NCBI GenBank assembly: GCA_052032225.1
Contig: JBPEWY010000042.1
Coordinates: forward strand, 8,222 to 72,221
DNA length: 64,000 bases
Direction: 5' to 3'
Source of the DNA: JBPEWY01 sp052032225
Lineage (GTDB): Bacteria > Bacteroidota > Bacteroidia > Flavobacteriales > Flavobacteriaceae
The stretch's first letter is position 1. Every line of letters starts with the position of its first letter. The notes below the pieces were generated by a model. It had not been told where the DNA came from, searched no databases, and was given only the letters and a program-made list of their open reading frames with translations. Positions 16,832 to 24,978 of the stretch are shown one piece after another. The position numbers and the translations under genes are program-made.

Positions 16832-18052
16832 ATGCTTGTTAAACTAAAAAACCTACTTATAGTAGTTGCAGCATTATTTTTTTTGCTACCTGCCTTTGCT
16901 CAAACCAACCAACAAAAAGAGCTTGAGCAAAAGCGTCAGCGCTTGTTAGAAGAAATTAAAACTATAAATCAGTTACTTTTTAAAGAAAAAAAGCAAAAGC
17001 GATCGGTTTTAGAGCATGTAGAAGATATTAATAAAAAAATAAGTGTTAGACGCCAATTAATAAGCGTTACAAACCAGCAAGCAAACTTACTTAACAGACA
17101 AATAAACAGTAACCTTAAGGCAATTAGAAATCTCACCGAAGAACTCGTAGTTTTAAAAGAAGATTATGCCGAAATGATTAGAAAATCATACAAAAACAAA
17201 TCTACACAAAGCAGGTTAATGTTTATTTTATCATCAAAGAACTTCTTTCAGGCTTATAAACGATTACAATATTTAAAGCAGTACACTAATTACAGAAAAG
17301 AGCAAGCAAATAGTATTCAGCAAAAAACAGAAAAACTAAAACAGCTCAATAATGAACTAATAGCACAACGCAAAGAAAAAGAGCGTTTAATTGCCGAAAA
17401 CAAAAAAGAGCAAGCGCTACTGGAGCAAGAAAGAAAAGCACAACGAGAGTTATTGCAAACCATACAAAAGAACGAAAGCAAATATGCTACACAAATTAGG
17501 AAAAAGCAACGTGAAGCAGCAGCTATAGAAAAGCAAATAAACGAAATAATTAAAGCAGCTATAGCAAAATCAAATAAAAGCTCGGGCAATACGCGTTCTA
17601 CTAATTTTGCACTAACACCGGAAACTAAATTGGTAAATGCAGGGTTTGAAGCTAATAAAGGAAAACTACCAAGCCCGGTAGAAAAAGGCATTGTAGTAAT
17701 GCGTTTTGGCAGACAGCCGCATCCAATAGTTAAATCGGTTACTATACAGAGTAATGGTTTGCGCATTGCTACCGAAAAAGATGCAGATGCACGCGCAGTT
17801 TATGACGGTGAGGTTTTAGCAGTTCTTGTTGTTAAAGGAGGCAACAAAGTTGTTTTAATTCAGCATGGTAACTATATAACAGCATATAATAATTTAAGTA
17901 GGGTTTATGTTAAAGAAGGCGACAAAGTAAAAACTAAACAGCCCGTAGGGAAAGTGTTTACCAACCCAACTACCGGAGATACCATTTTAAAATTTAGTAT
18001 GTACCAAAATAGCAAAGTGGTAAACCCTTCTAATTGGATTTATAGAATGTAA
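16832..18052 (+). CDS. EnvC-family murein hydrolase activator
   Basis: Protein of 406 residues: signal peptide (1-23, ending AFAQ), long Lys/Glu/Gln coiled coil (about 25-255), then a LytM/M23-like domain (about 283-404). The metal ligands of active M23 peptidases are missing: the usual HxxxD position reads NGLRIATEKD and the HxH strand reads LKFSMYQ. As in E. coli EnvC it should therefore not cut peptidoglycan itself but activate amidases during septum splitting. It closes the operon that starts at the flippase. The thioesterase gene converges with 2 bases between the stops, and no clear terminator is seen. Confidence 0.88.
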   Translation: MLVKLKNLLIVVAALFFLLPAFAQTNQQKELEQKRQRLLEEIKTINQLLFKEKKQKRSVLEHVEDINKKISVRRQLISVTNQQANLLNRQINSNLKAIRNLTEELVVLKEDYAEMIRKSYKNKSTQSRLMFILSSKNFFQAYKRLQYLKQYTNYRKEQANSIQQKTEKLKQLNNELIAQRKEKERLIAENKKEQALLEQERKAQRELLQTIQKNESKYATQIRKKQREAAAIEKQINEIIKAAIAKSNKSSGNTRSTNFALTPETKLVNAGFEANKGKLPSPVEKGIVVMRFGRQPHPIVKSVTIQSNGLRIATEKDADARAVYDGEVLAVLVVKGGNKVVLIQHGNYITAYNNLSRVYVKEGDKVKTKQPVGKVFTNPTTGDTILKFSMYQNSKVVNPSNWIYRM

Positions 18053-18054
18053 AA

Positions 18055-18576
18055 CTACTTACTGGTATCAAAAAACAGTGCTTTAAGCTCGGTAGCTTCA
18101 TCCGGCTTCATTTTTCCGGCTAATACTAAGCTTAATTGTTTTCTGCGTAAAGCAGCTGCATAACGCTCTTTTTCTAAATCGGTTTCCGGAATTACTTCGG
18201 GAACTTTCACAGGACGACCGGTTTCATCAACTGCAACAAAAGTATATATGGCTTCGTTAGCTTTGCTTCTAACACCGCTCTCTCTATCTTCTATCCAAAC
18301 ATCTAAATATACCTCCATAGAGCTGTTAAAAGCTCTAGAAATTGATGCTTCAACGGTAACTACGCTACCAACCGGAATTGCCCGATTAAAAGCAACATGA
18401 TTAACCGATGCGGTAACAACAATACGTCTTGAGTGTCTTCTGGCAGCAATACTGGCACAGCGGTCCATTCTTGCTAATAATTCGCCCCCAAATAAATTGT
18501 TTAACGGATTGGTTTCGCTTGGCAAAACCATATCTGTCATGATTGTTTTAGACTCAGATGGAGTTTTAGGTTGCAT
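18055..18576 (-). CDS. Acyl-CoA thioesterase (hotdog fold)
   Basis: Cytosolic thioesterase of 173 residues that hydrolyses acyl-CoA to free acid and CoA. The single hotdog domain contains the family motif NPLNNLFGGELLARMDRCAS (about 23-42), with the conserved Asn-rich loop and Asp. The VTASVNHVAFNRAIPVGSVV and EVYLDVWIEDRESG strands follow. I chose the ATG at 18576 rather than the one at 18594, because a TATCTTTG promoter element at 18592-18599 overlaps the latter. Convergent with the EnvC-type gene. Acyl chain specificity unknown. Confidence 0.88.
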   Translation of the reverse strand: MQPKTPSESKTIMTDMVLPSETNPLNNLFGGELLARMDRCASIAARRHSRRIVVTASVNHVAFNRAIPVGSVVTVEASISRAFNSSMEVYLDVWIEDRESGVRSKANEAIYTFVAVDETGRPVKVPEVIPETDLEKERYAAALRRKQLSLVLAGKMKPDEATELKALFFDTSK

Positions 18577-18591
18577 GCAAAAAAATTTTGG

Positions 18592-18599
18592 CAAAGATA
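18592..18599 (-). promoter_or_regulatory. -7 promoter element of the thioesterase gene
   Basis: Reads TATCTTTG on the minus strand, a full TAnnTTTG match, 15 bases before the ATG at 18576. No well-spaced TTG was found upstream. Confidence 0.5.
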
Positions 18600-18634
18600 C
18601 AGCCTAAAAAAGTAATGTGAAAAAGTTTAAAGAT

Positions 18635-19591
18635 TTATTCAGAATCGGCAACTAAAAGCCATGCGTCTGCAGATTCTGTAGCTTTTATTTCTTGTAAAAA
18701 AGAAAGTGCTTGGTTTACATCGGCAAAGCTACCATAAGCTACTTGGTGTAGCCCATATTTATTAACACCAACGGCACGCGCACTATATCCTTTAGCCTGT
18801 AATTGCTTAATTTTCTTTTGTGCATTTGCTTTTACCCTAAAGGCACCGGCAATAATATGGTAACGTTCAGGAGCTTTGTTTACGTTAAGTTTTATTGTTG
18901 GAATCTCTAACGGTGTAGTATTAAAAAACGTAGCCTCTTGTATGGCGTGTTCAATTTGGCGCTGGGCATCTTTAGAAACCATTTGCTCAGTACGCAATTT
19001 TTGGTCTTCTAAATAAGTGTAACCCGTAAGCCCTGTAGAAATTGTTAATAAAAATACAGCAGCGTATTTTAAGTAAGGAAAACGCTCTTTTACAGCTGCT
19101 TCTTTTTTCTCAGGGGTAAAAAGTATTGGAGCTTTTTCTTCTAAAGCAGTCACTTGCTCTTTTAATTCTTCTCTAACAACAGCCGGAGAAACAAAAGCCG
19201 AAAGACCAAATGAACTGGTTAAGTAATTAATTTCTTCGGCAGGCTGAAACTGTATTTTTTCTTCTTCGTTTTGCCAAAGAACTCCAATGTTTTTAAGCGT
19301 TACTTTTTCTTGGTTTTGTAGAAGACGTTTCCACTCGTCTACTTGAGTTTCTACTTCTTCTAAAACAGATTCATATGCTTTTTTTTGATGAGCAGCAATG
19401 TGTTTTACCAGCAAACCATCGTTAGAAGTTAACTGAGCATTAAACGATAGTTTTTTTGAAGGAGGAACAAAGGTATAAGTGCCTTCGTCTATCTGTGCTG
19501 ATTGGTGTTGTGCTAAAAATGAACCTAGCCCGGGCACAGTAACACATTGATATCTATATAATAACTCGCTTATGTAACGCTCTAGTCTCAT
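18635..19591 (-). CDS. HU-CCDC81 and SPOR domain envelope protein
   Basis: Protein of 318 residues. The N-terminus (1-130, MRLERYISELLYRYQCVTVPGLGSF) matches the HU-CCDC81 domain pair of Bacteroidota, which resembles DNA-binding HU folds but is usually tethered to envelope functions. One membrane helix lies at about 174-192 (YAAVFLLTISTGLTGYTYL). The periplasmic C-terminus (about 243-316, YHIIAGAFRVKANAQKKIKQL) is a SPOR domain, which binds denuded septal peptidoglycan. A division-site protein linking cytosol and septum is the likely role. Divergent from dprA with about 105 bases between them. Confidence 0.85.
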   Translation of the reverse strand: MRLERYISELLYRYQCVTVPGLGSFLAQHQSAQIDEGTYTFVPPSKKLSFNAQLTSNDGLLVKHIAAHQKKAYESVLEEVETQVDEWKRLLQNQEKVTLKNIGVLWQNEEEKIQFQPAEEINYLTSSFGLSAFVSPAVVREELKEQVTALEEKAPILFTPEKKEAAVKERFPYLKYAAVFLLTISTGLTGYTYLEDQKLRTEQMVSKDAQRQIEHAIQEATFFNTTPLEIPTIKLNVNKAPERYHIIAGAFRVKANAQKKIKQLQAKGYSARAVGVNKYGLHQVAYGSFADVNQALSFLQEIKATESADAWLLVADSE

Positions 19592-19696
19592 TAAGACAAA
19601 TATTCAAAAAAAATATGTAAGGTTTACTTTCAAATCTACATAATTTATTAACATTTTGTGTTACTTTAGAGATGAAATCTGAAGAAAAACAGGTAA

Positions 19697-20800
19697 ATGA
19701 CTCATACCGAATTACTTTATGCTCTTGCCTTACAACGTACCCCACATATTGGAGATATCACAGCAAAAAAATTAATTGCTGCCTGCAATAATAGTATAGA
19801 AGCAGTTTATAAAACACCAAAACATCAACTTTTAAATATAGACGGAATAGGCACTTATACTATTAAAGAGCTTCATAATCCAACACATTTAAAAGCAGCC
19901 GAAAGAGAGCTACATGCTATGCATTCTCATAATATTAGGGCAGTTTATTTTTTAGAAGATAATTATCCCAAACGCTTAAAACATTGCGTAGATAGCCCCA
20001 TACTTTTGTTTTATAAAGGTAATGCAGATTTAAATGCACCAAAATGTATTAGCATTGTTGGAACACGTAAAATAACTTCGTATGGAAAGAGTTTTTTAGA
20101 GCAACTCATATCAGAATTAGCACCATTAAACCCTACAATTGTTTCAGGATTTGCTTTTGGAGTAGATATCACAGCACAAAAACTAGCCATAAAGCACGGA
20201 TTGCAAACGATTGGTTGTATGGCACACGGATTGGATTCTGTTTATCCTAAAGCACATGCTGCTTATGTTAAAGATGTTTTAAGTAATGGCGGATTTGTTT
20301 CAGATTTTTGGACAGCCACAGTGCCTGATAGAGAGAACTTTTTAAAGCGTAACCGAATAATTGCAGGACTTTCTGAAGCTACAATTGTGATTGAATCTGC
20401 CGAGAAAGGAGGTAGTTTAGTAACAGCAAACATAGCAAACAGTTACAATAGAGAAGTGTTTGCGTTACCTGGCAGAGCAACTGATTCGCATAGTGTAGGA
20501 TGTAATAATTTAATAAAAAAACAAGCAGCCCATATGATAACGCAAGCTGCAGATATAGTATATATGTTAGGCTGGGAATTAAATACGATGGTTAAGAATA
20601 CACAAAAAAAGCTTTTTGTTTCATTAAATGATATAGAGTCTCAAATACATTCTTATTTAGTTGAAAACGGTAAGAGTTTGTTGGATGTAATTGCATTAGA
20701 ATGTAAAATACCAATACACCAAACAACAACTCTACTATTGCAAATGGAGCTAAAAGGAGCTGTTAGACCACTACCCGGTAAAATATTTGAAGCTATTTAA
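19697..20800 (+). CDS. dprA: DNA processing protein DprA (Smf)
   Basis: Protein of 367 residues that loads RecA onto incoming single-stranded DNA during natural transformation. An N-terminal helix-hairpin-helix region (about 10-60, TPHIGDITAKKLI, NIDGIGTYTI) precedes the Rossmann core. In the core, SIVGTRKITSYGK (about 117-129), SGFAFGVDITAQKLAI and the RNRIIAGLSEATIVIESAEKGGS stretch form the conserved ssDNA-binding surface. A C-terminal winged helix (about 305-365) completes it. The window also encodes recA, its partner. It converges on trpS; a small hairpin with four T lies between. Confidence 0.95.
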   Translation: MTHTELLYALALQRTPHIGDITAKKLIAACNNSIEAVYKTPKHQLLNIDGIGTYTIKELHNPTHLKAAERELHAMHSHNIRAVYFLEDNYPKRLKHCVDSPILLFYKGNADLNAPKCISIVGTRKITSYGKSFLEQLISELAPLNPTIVSGFAFGVDITAQKLAIKHGLQTIGCMAHGLDSVYPKAHAAYVKDVLSNGGFVSDFWTATVPDRENFLKRNRIIAGLSEATIVIESAEKGGSLVTANIANSYNREVFALPGRATDSHSVGCNNLIKKQAAHMITQAADIVYMLGWELNTMVKNTQKKLFVSLNDIESQIHSYLVENGKSLLDVIALECKIPIHQTTTLLLQMELKGAVRPLPGKIFEAI

Positions 20801-20801
20801 T

Positions 20802-20818
20802 ATACCAAAAGGTATTTT
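20802..20818 (+). terminator. Weak terminator-like hairpin between dprA and trpS
   Basis: ATACC (20802-20806) pairs with GGTAT (20811-20815) around AAAA and runs into TTTT. The stem is short, so termination is uncertain. Confidence 0.3.
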
Positions 20819-21785
20819 AGTAGCCTAGCCTTTTTCTAACACGTTCTAATACTTGGTCTGCAACAACCTTTGCTTTGTCTGCTCCTATTTTTAAAGCCTT
20901 TTCAATTTCTTCAGGGTTATTCATATAGTGGCTAAACTTAGCTCGTTCCTCTTCAAAGCGCTCTAAAACCAATTGGTATAATTCTTGTTTGGCATGCCCA
21001 TAGCCATAACCGCCTTTTAAATAATTTTCACGCATTTTAGCGGTGTCTTCTTTAGTAGCTAGTAGCTTATAAATGGCAAATACATTATCTGTATCAGGGT
21101 TTTTAGGTTCTTCTAAAGGCGTGCTATCTGTTTGAATGCTCATTATTTGCTTTCTGAGCTGCTTTTCGGGTAAGAAAATATTAATAATATTCCCTTTACT
21201 CTTACTCATTTTCTCACCATCGGTGCCGGGAATCCATTGTGTATCTTCATGAATTTTAGCTTCTGGCATTACAAATGTTTCTCCCATTTTATTATGAAAT
21301 CTTGCTGCAACGTCGCGTGTAATTTCTAAGTGTTGCAACTGATCTTTTCCAACAGGAACAATTTCTGCATCATATAATAAAATATCGGCAGCCATTAACA
21401 TTGGGTATGTAAATAGGCCGGCGTTTACATCTTCTAAGCGATCTGCCTTATCTTTAAACGAATGTGCTAAGGTTAAACGTTGGTATGGAAAGAAACAATT
21501 TAAGTACCAGGCAAGTTCAGTAACTTGTGGTACATCACTTTGTTTATAAAAAACAGTTTTGTTTATGTCTAAGCCAAAAGAGAGCCATGCGGCAGCTGTA
21601 GCAAGGGTATTATTATACAATTGCTCACCATCTTTTATTTGAGTAAGCGAATGCATATCGGCAATAAACAAAAACGATTCATTATTAGGATCGTTCGCCA
21701 TTTCTATAGCCGGAATAATAGCTCCTAAAATATTACCTAGATGTGGTGTTCCGGTGCTTTGAATACCTGTTAATATTCTTGCCAT
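20817..21785 (-). CDS. trpS: Tryptophanyl-tRNA synthetase
   Basis: Class I aminoacyl-tRNA synthetase of 322 residues charging tRNA-Trp. The HIGH-type motif is TPHLGNILG with HLGN at 15-18 and the KMSKS loop is at 192-196 (DGEKMSKSKGN). The tryptophan pocket region FYKQSDVPQVTELAW and the anticodon-binding C-terminal helices are present. Length is normal for bacterial TrpS. It has its own TACATTTG element (21808-21815) and converges with dprA. Confidence 0.97.
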   Translation of the reverse strand: MARILTGIQSTGTPHLGNILGAIIPAIEMANDPNNESFLFIADMHSLTQIKDGEQLYNNTLATAAAWLSFGLDINKTVFYKQSDVPQVTELAWYLNCFFPYQRLTLAHSFKDKADRLEDVNAGLFTYPMLMAADILLYDAEIVPVGKDQLQHLEITRDVAARFHNKMGETFVMPEAKIHEDTQWIPGTDGEKMSKSKGNIINIFLPEKQLRKQIMSIQTDSTPLEEPKNPDTDNVFAIYKLLATKEDTAKMRENYLKGGYGYGHAKQELYQLVLERFEEERAKFSHYMNNPEEIEKALKIGADKAKVVADQVLERVRKRLGY

Positions 21786-21807
21786 ACAGCTTTATTTTAA
21801 TCAACTG

Positions 21808-21815
21808 CAAATGTA
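21808..21815 (-). promoter_or_regulatory. -7 promoter element of trpS
   Basis: Minus-strand TACATTTG, a full TAnnTTTG match, placing the transcript start near 21803, 18 bases before the ATG. The upstream TTG spacing is poor (11 or 27 bases). Confidence 0.5.
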
Positions 21816-21837
21816 GCGATAGCCAGCAAATAAAAAA

Positions 21838-21858
21838 AGCGGCAAAGCCGCTTAGTTT
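21838..21858 (-). terminator. Terminator of the GlsB-type gene
   Basis: AGCGGC (21838-21843) and GCCGCT (21847-21852) pair around a 3-base loop. On the minus strand the stem is followed by seven T. It ends the gene at 21876-22118 and lies directly upstream of the trpS promoter. Confidence 0.8.
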
Positions 21859-21875
21859 TTAGTTACTTGAAGGTG

Positions 21876-22118
21876 TTATTTTTTAAAAAGACCTGCAATT
21901 AGCAGAACAACTAAGGCTCCAATAACTCCGGTAATTAGGTCTCCCAAAATACCATCACTAACAGAAATCTCTAAAGCTCTAAAAACCCAATTACCAACAA
22001 TACCTCCAATAATACCTAAAATAATATTAACGAGGACGCCATAGCCTCCTCCTTTCATAATTTTACCGGCTAGCCATCCGGCTACACCTCCAATAAGTAA
22101 TGCATATAAAAGTCCCAT
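21876..22118 (-). CDS. GlsB/YeaQ/YmgE family membrane protein
   Basis: Membrane protein of 80 residues with three Gly-rich helices: GLLYALLIGGVAGWLAGKIM (2-21), VLVNIILGIIGGIVGNWVF (29-47) and DLITGVIGALVVLLIAGLF (60-78). This is the complete pattern of the transglycosylase-associated protein family, often induced by stress. No catalytic residues are present and the biochemical role is unknown. Monocistronic: it has its own terminator, and the plsC-type gene diverges 71 bases away. Confidence 0.85.
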   Translation of the reverse strand: MGLLYALLIGGVAGWLAGKIMKGGGYGVLVNIILGIIGGIVGNWVFRALEISVSDGILGDLITGVIGALVVLLIAGLFKK

Positions 22119-22189
22119 AATTAAAAGTTTTTGTGTTGTTTTTTACCCATTTAATATAAATAATTATTTAAAATTATATTTTTGGAGGT

Positions 22190-22927
22190 ATGATTTTCTT
22201 ACTAAAGGCTATTGGTAAAACCCTTTGGAGAATATGGTTTTACATACTTGTAGCATTACCAATTTTGGTAATGTTTCCTTTTTTACTCCTTTTTACATCG
22301 AGAGAAAAATGGTATCCTCAGTTTTTTTGGCTAGCCAGAAATATCTGGGCAAATACTATTTTGTACGGAATGGGCTTTTGGCCTAAAATAAAGTGGCATC
22401 AAAAACTGGAAAAAGGAAAAAGTTATATGCTTATAGCTAACCACACCAGTATGATAGATATAATGCTGATGCTTAAAATCTCTAAAAACCCTTTTGTTTT
22501 TGTGGGGAAAAAGGAGTTAGTAAAAATTCCGGTTTTTGGCTTTTTTTACAAGCGCGTATGTATTATGGTAGATAGAAGCAATCCTAAAAGCAGAACGGCA
22601 GTGTATTTAAGAGCCAAAAAGCGTTTAGCACAAGGATTAAGCATTTGTATTTTTCCTGAAGGAGGAGTGCCTGATGATGAATCTGTTGTGTTAGATAATT
22701 TTAAAGACGGAGCATTTAACTTGGCAATAGAATACCAAATACCTATTGTGCCAATGAGTTTTTTAGATAATAAAAAAAGATATCCATACACATTTTTAAA
22801 AGGATCCCCTGGGAGAATGAGAGTGATTGTACATGAGTTTATTCAAACAAAAGGTCTTACTTCTGCGCATAAAAAAGAGTTAAGAGAACAAGCAAGAACG
22901 GTAATATTAAATTCATTAGAAGCTTAA
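22190..22927 (+). CDS. plsC: 1-acyl-sn-glycerol-3-phosphate acyltransferase
   Basis: Inner-membrane acyltransferase of 245 residues that adds the second acyl chain to lysophosphatidic acid. An N-terminal hydrophobic segment (about 15-36) precedes the catalytic HTSMID motif with His85 and Asp90 (HX4D). The substrate motif FPEGG is at 155-159, and VPMSF follows at about 183. Motif order and length are typical for PlsC. It could also acylate other lysolipids, as flavobacteria usually carry several paralogues. It ends in a strong terminator. Confidence 0.9.
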   Translation: MIFLLKAIGKTLWRIWFYILVALPILVMFPFLLLFTSREKWYPQFFWLARNIWANTILYGMGFWPKIKWHQKLEKGKSYMLIANHTSMIDIMLMLKISKNPFVFVGKKELVKIPVFGFFYKRVCIMVDRSNPKSRTAVYLRAKKRLAQGLSICIFPEGGVPDDESVVLDNFKDGAFNLAIEYQIPIVPMSFLDNKKRYPYTFLKGSPGRMRVIVHEFIQTKGLTSAHKKELREQARTVILNSLEA

Positions 22928-22935
22928 ATAAAAGG

Positions 22936-22966
22936 AAAAGGCTGCCGATTTTCCGGCAGCCTTTTT
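22936..22966 (+). terminator. Terminator of plsC
   Basis: AAAAGGCTGCCG (22936-22947) pairs with CGGCAGCCTTTT (22954-22965) and continues in T; 9 bases after the stop. Confidence 0.9.
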
Positions 22967-23008
22967 AAATTATTGCTCAACCAAGCAATAATTCAACCTA
23001 ACCAACTA

Positions 23009-23037
23009 AAAACTCCCGATTTTAGGAAGTATCGGGA
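23009..23037 (-). terminator. Terminator of the sigma/anti-sigma operon
   Basis: TCCCGAT (23014-23020) pairs with ATCGGGA (23031-23037) around a 10-base loop. On the minus strand GTTTTTAG follows. It lies a few bases past the stop of the gene ending at 23042. Confidence 0.6.
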
Positions 23038-23041
23038 TATA

Positions 23042-24394
23042 TTAGAACCTAAAACTGAATCCTGTATAAATTCCTAACGAATAAGGAGAAAAACTTCCTA
23101 TTTCGTTAGAGAATGTGTTTAACTGATATTTAAACATAGGCTCAATATTTAGCAATAAACTTTCAGAGAACTTATAGTCTATTCCTAATCCTATGTTTGT
23201 ACTAAAATTTATGCTGTTTACATTGTTGGCTTTGCCCAACATTGTGGTTATGTTTTCTGAGGTTAACGTAACGCTATTATTTGTTAAAAATAATGAGCTA
23301 ATACCGCCAACTAAGCTCACTCCAATTTTCTTATTAATAAGGCTGTATTTAGCTTCAAGAGGCACTTCAATATATCCTAATCGCTGAACCATCTCTCCTG
23401 TAAATTGTGCGCTTCTGGCAGAAAACTCCGAGTTGCCATTTAAAGGAGCTTTCTCATTACTGTCAAAAACCTGAATCGGCACATCTCCAGATGGAGTTAC
23501 AAAATCATAGCCCAGTGCCTGCACAGAAGGAGAAAAAGTTATATTGTTGGTGGTGTAACCAAAATCTACCTTATTAATACCAGATCTAACACTTAGGCGC
23601 TTAGACACTTGGTACGCAACATTTACGCCATAACTAAGGTTAACATTACCAGATTTACTATTATCTACAAAAGAAGCATCTATAGGAGAGCCACTGCCAA
23701 AGGCATTAAAATAAACAGGGGCTACGGTTGGGTTAATACTCCATTTTTTTGAGTTAGCCAGCTTTTTTGCATCATCTTCTTCTAAACTTTGTTGCTCATT
23801 AACAATCTCTAAAAGAGATTTTTTAGAATTTGATACAGCATTTTGCTGCGAAGTAGTAGAAGCCTCAACCGATTCCCCTGTTGTATTTGGGTTAGTTATA
23901 GGGTTATTTTTTTGACTTGTTTTAGTATCTGGTGTTTGGATGTTTTTTGCCAGTAAACTATTGTTAGTTTTAGTTACTGTATTTTTAGAGTTGTTTTGTA
24001 TTGGTGTTTTCTTTTGCGCAACCCCCGATTTATTTTTGCTTTGATGGATTATTTTGTTGTCTACTTCTTTTATAATGTTAGATTTAGAATTATTTATGGT
24101 TTCTTCGGTATTATTAGAGTTATTCTCGGGCTGAGCATCTGTATTTGTAATTGTTGGAGTATTAGGAATACTATTAGAAGAGCTATCCAGTAATGAGTAA
24201 CCCACAGCAAACATTATTAATAAAATGGCAGCAGCACTCCCGGCTTTCCACCACAATGGTAAAAATCTTTTTTTGGAACGCTTTTGTTTATTAAGTTTTT
24301 GCTCTATGTGTTGCCAAACGTGAGCATCTGGAGTAGCTTCAAAATTTTTAAACTGCTCCTGAAATAAACGGTCTATGTTTTTTTTACTACTCAT
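23042..24394 (-). CDS. Anti-sigma-like protein with C-terminal outer-membrane barrel
   Basis: Protein of 450 residues with three visible parts. Residues 1-45 are charged and helical (RLFQEQFKNFEATPDAHVWQ), the style of flavobacterial anti-sigma N-termini. One membrane helix follows at about 48-69. Then comes a 130-residue Asn/Ser/Thr/Lys-rich linker (about 70-205). Residues about 220-450 alternate like a beta-barrel and end in Phe (TGFSFRF), as outer-membrane proteins do. It starts 3 bases after the ECF sigma gene, so it is the likely regulator of that sigma factor. The layout implies a single chain reaching from cytosol to outer membrane, unusual and unproven. The anti-sigma role is inferred from position and N-terminal style. 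Confidence 0.75.
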   Translation of the reverse strand: MSSKKNIDRLFQEQFKNFEATPDAHVWQHIEQKLNKQKRSKKRFLPLWWKAGSAAAILLIMFAVGYSLLDSSSNSIPNTPTITNTDAQPENNSNNTEETINNSKSNIIKEVDNKIIHQSKNKSGVAQKKTPIQNNSKNTVTKTNNSLLAKNIQTPDTKTSQKNNPITNPNTTGESVEASTTSQQNAVSNSKKSLLEIVNEQQSLEEDDAKKLANSKKWSINPTVAPVYFNAFGSGSPIDASFVDNSKSGNVNLSYGVNVAYQVSKRLSVRSGINKVDFGYTTNNITFSPSVQALGYDFVTPSGDVPIQVFDSNEKAPLNGNSEFSARSAQFTGEMVQRLGYIEVPLEAKYSLINKKIGVSLVGGISSLFLTNNSVTLTSENITTMLGKANNVNSINFSTNIGLGIDYKFSESLLLNIEPMFKYQLNTFSNEIGSFSPYSLGIYTGFSFRF

Positions 24395-24397
24395 TGT

Positions 24398-24955
24398 CTA
24401 AATTGAGTTCACTTTTTTTTTAATGTTGTCTTCTTCTATTCGTTTTTTTAATAACGCTCTTGCCCTTGCTAAATTAGATTTTGATGTGCCTTCTGTTATG
24501 TTCAACAATTCGGCTATTTCTTTATGCGAATAGCCATCTAACACATATAAATTAAAAGTTAATCTGTACCTATCCGGAAGCTCTTGTATAAGCTTTAGTA
24601 AATAATCTAAAGACAAGCCTTGAACTTCTTTTTCGGTAACCGATACAGAAACCGAGTTTTTATGACTTTCGCTTATAATATCAAAAACTCTCTCTTTCTC
24701 TTTTCTGTATTTTTGTAGTACCGTATTAATGGTAACTCTTCTAATCCACCCTTCAAAAGAACCTTTAAAATTGTACTGCTCTATTTTTTTAAAAATAGTC
24801 AAAAAGCTATCCTGCAGATTATCTTCTGCTTCGGCTTTGTTACGGGAATACTTTAAGCAAATGCTGTACAAAAGACTACTATAGCGCTCGTACAGTTGTT
24901 TTTGTGCTTTTCGTTCCCCCTTTTTACAATCATGTATGAGTTGCTGTAAACTCAC
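24398..24955 (-). CDS. ECF-type RNA polymerase sigma factor
   Basis: Sigma-70 family protein of 185 residues. Region 2 spans about 20-90 (LYERYSSLLYSICLKYSRNKAEAEDNLQDSFLTIF ... FEGWIRRVTINTVL) and region 4 about 122-172 (LPDRYRLTFNLYVLDGYSHKEIAELLNITEGTSKSNLARAR), with no region 1.1 or 3 between. The start is GTG at 24953-24955; a stop codon precedes it in frame. The lipoprotein gene lies 23 bases upstream and the anti-sigma/barrel gene 3 bases downstream, all on the minus strand, so the three form one operon. Target promoters unknown; envelope stress is a likely theme. Confidence 0.92.
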   Translation of the reverse strand: MSLQQLIHDCKKGERKAQKQLYERYSSLLYSICLKYSRNKAEAEDNLQDSFLTIFKKIEQYNFKGSFEGWIRRVTINTVLQKYRKEKERVFDIISESHKNSVSVSVTEKEVQGLSLDYLLKLIQELPDRYRLTFNLYVLDGYSHKEIAELLNITEGTSKSNLARARALLKKRIEEDNIKKKVNSI

Positions 24956-24978
24956 TTATGGCTTAGGTTTATTTGTTT

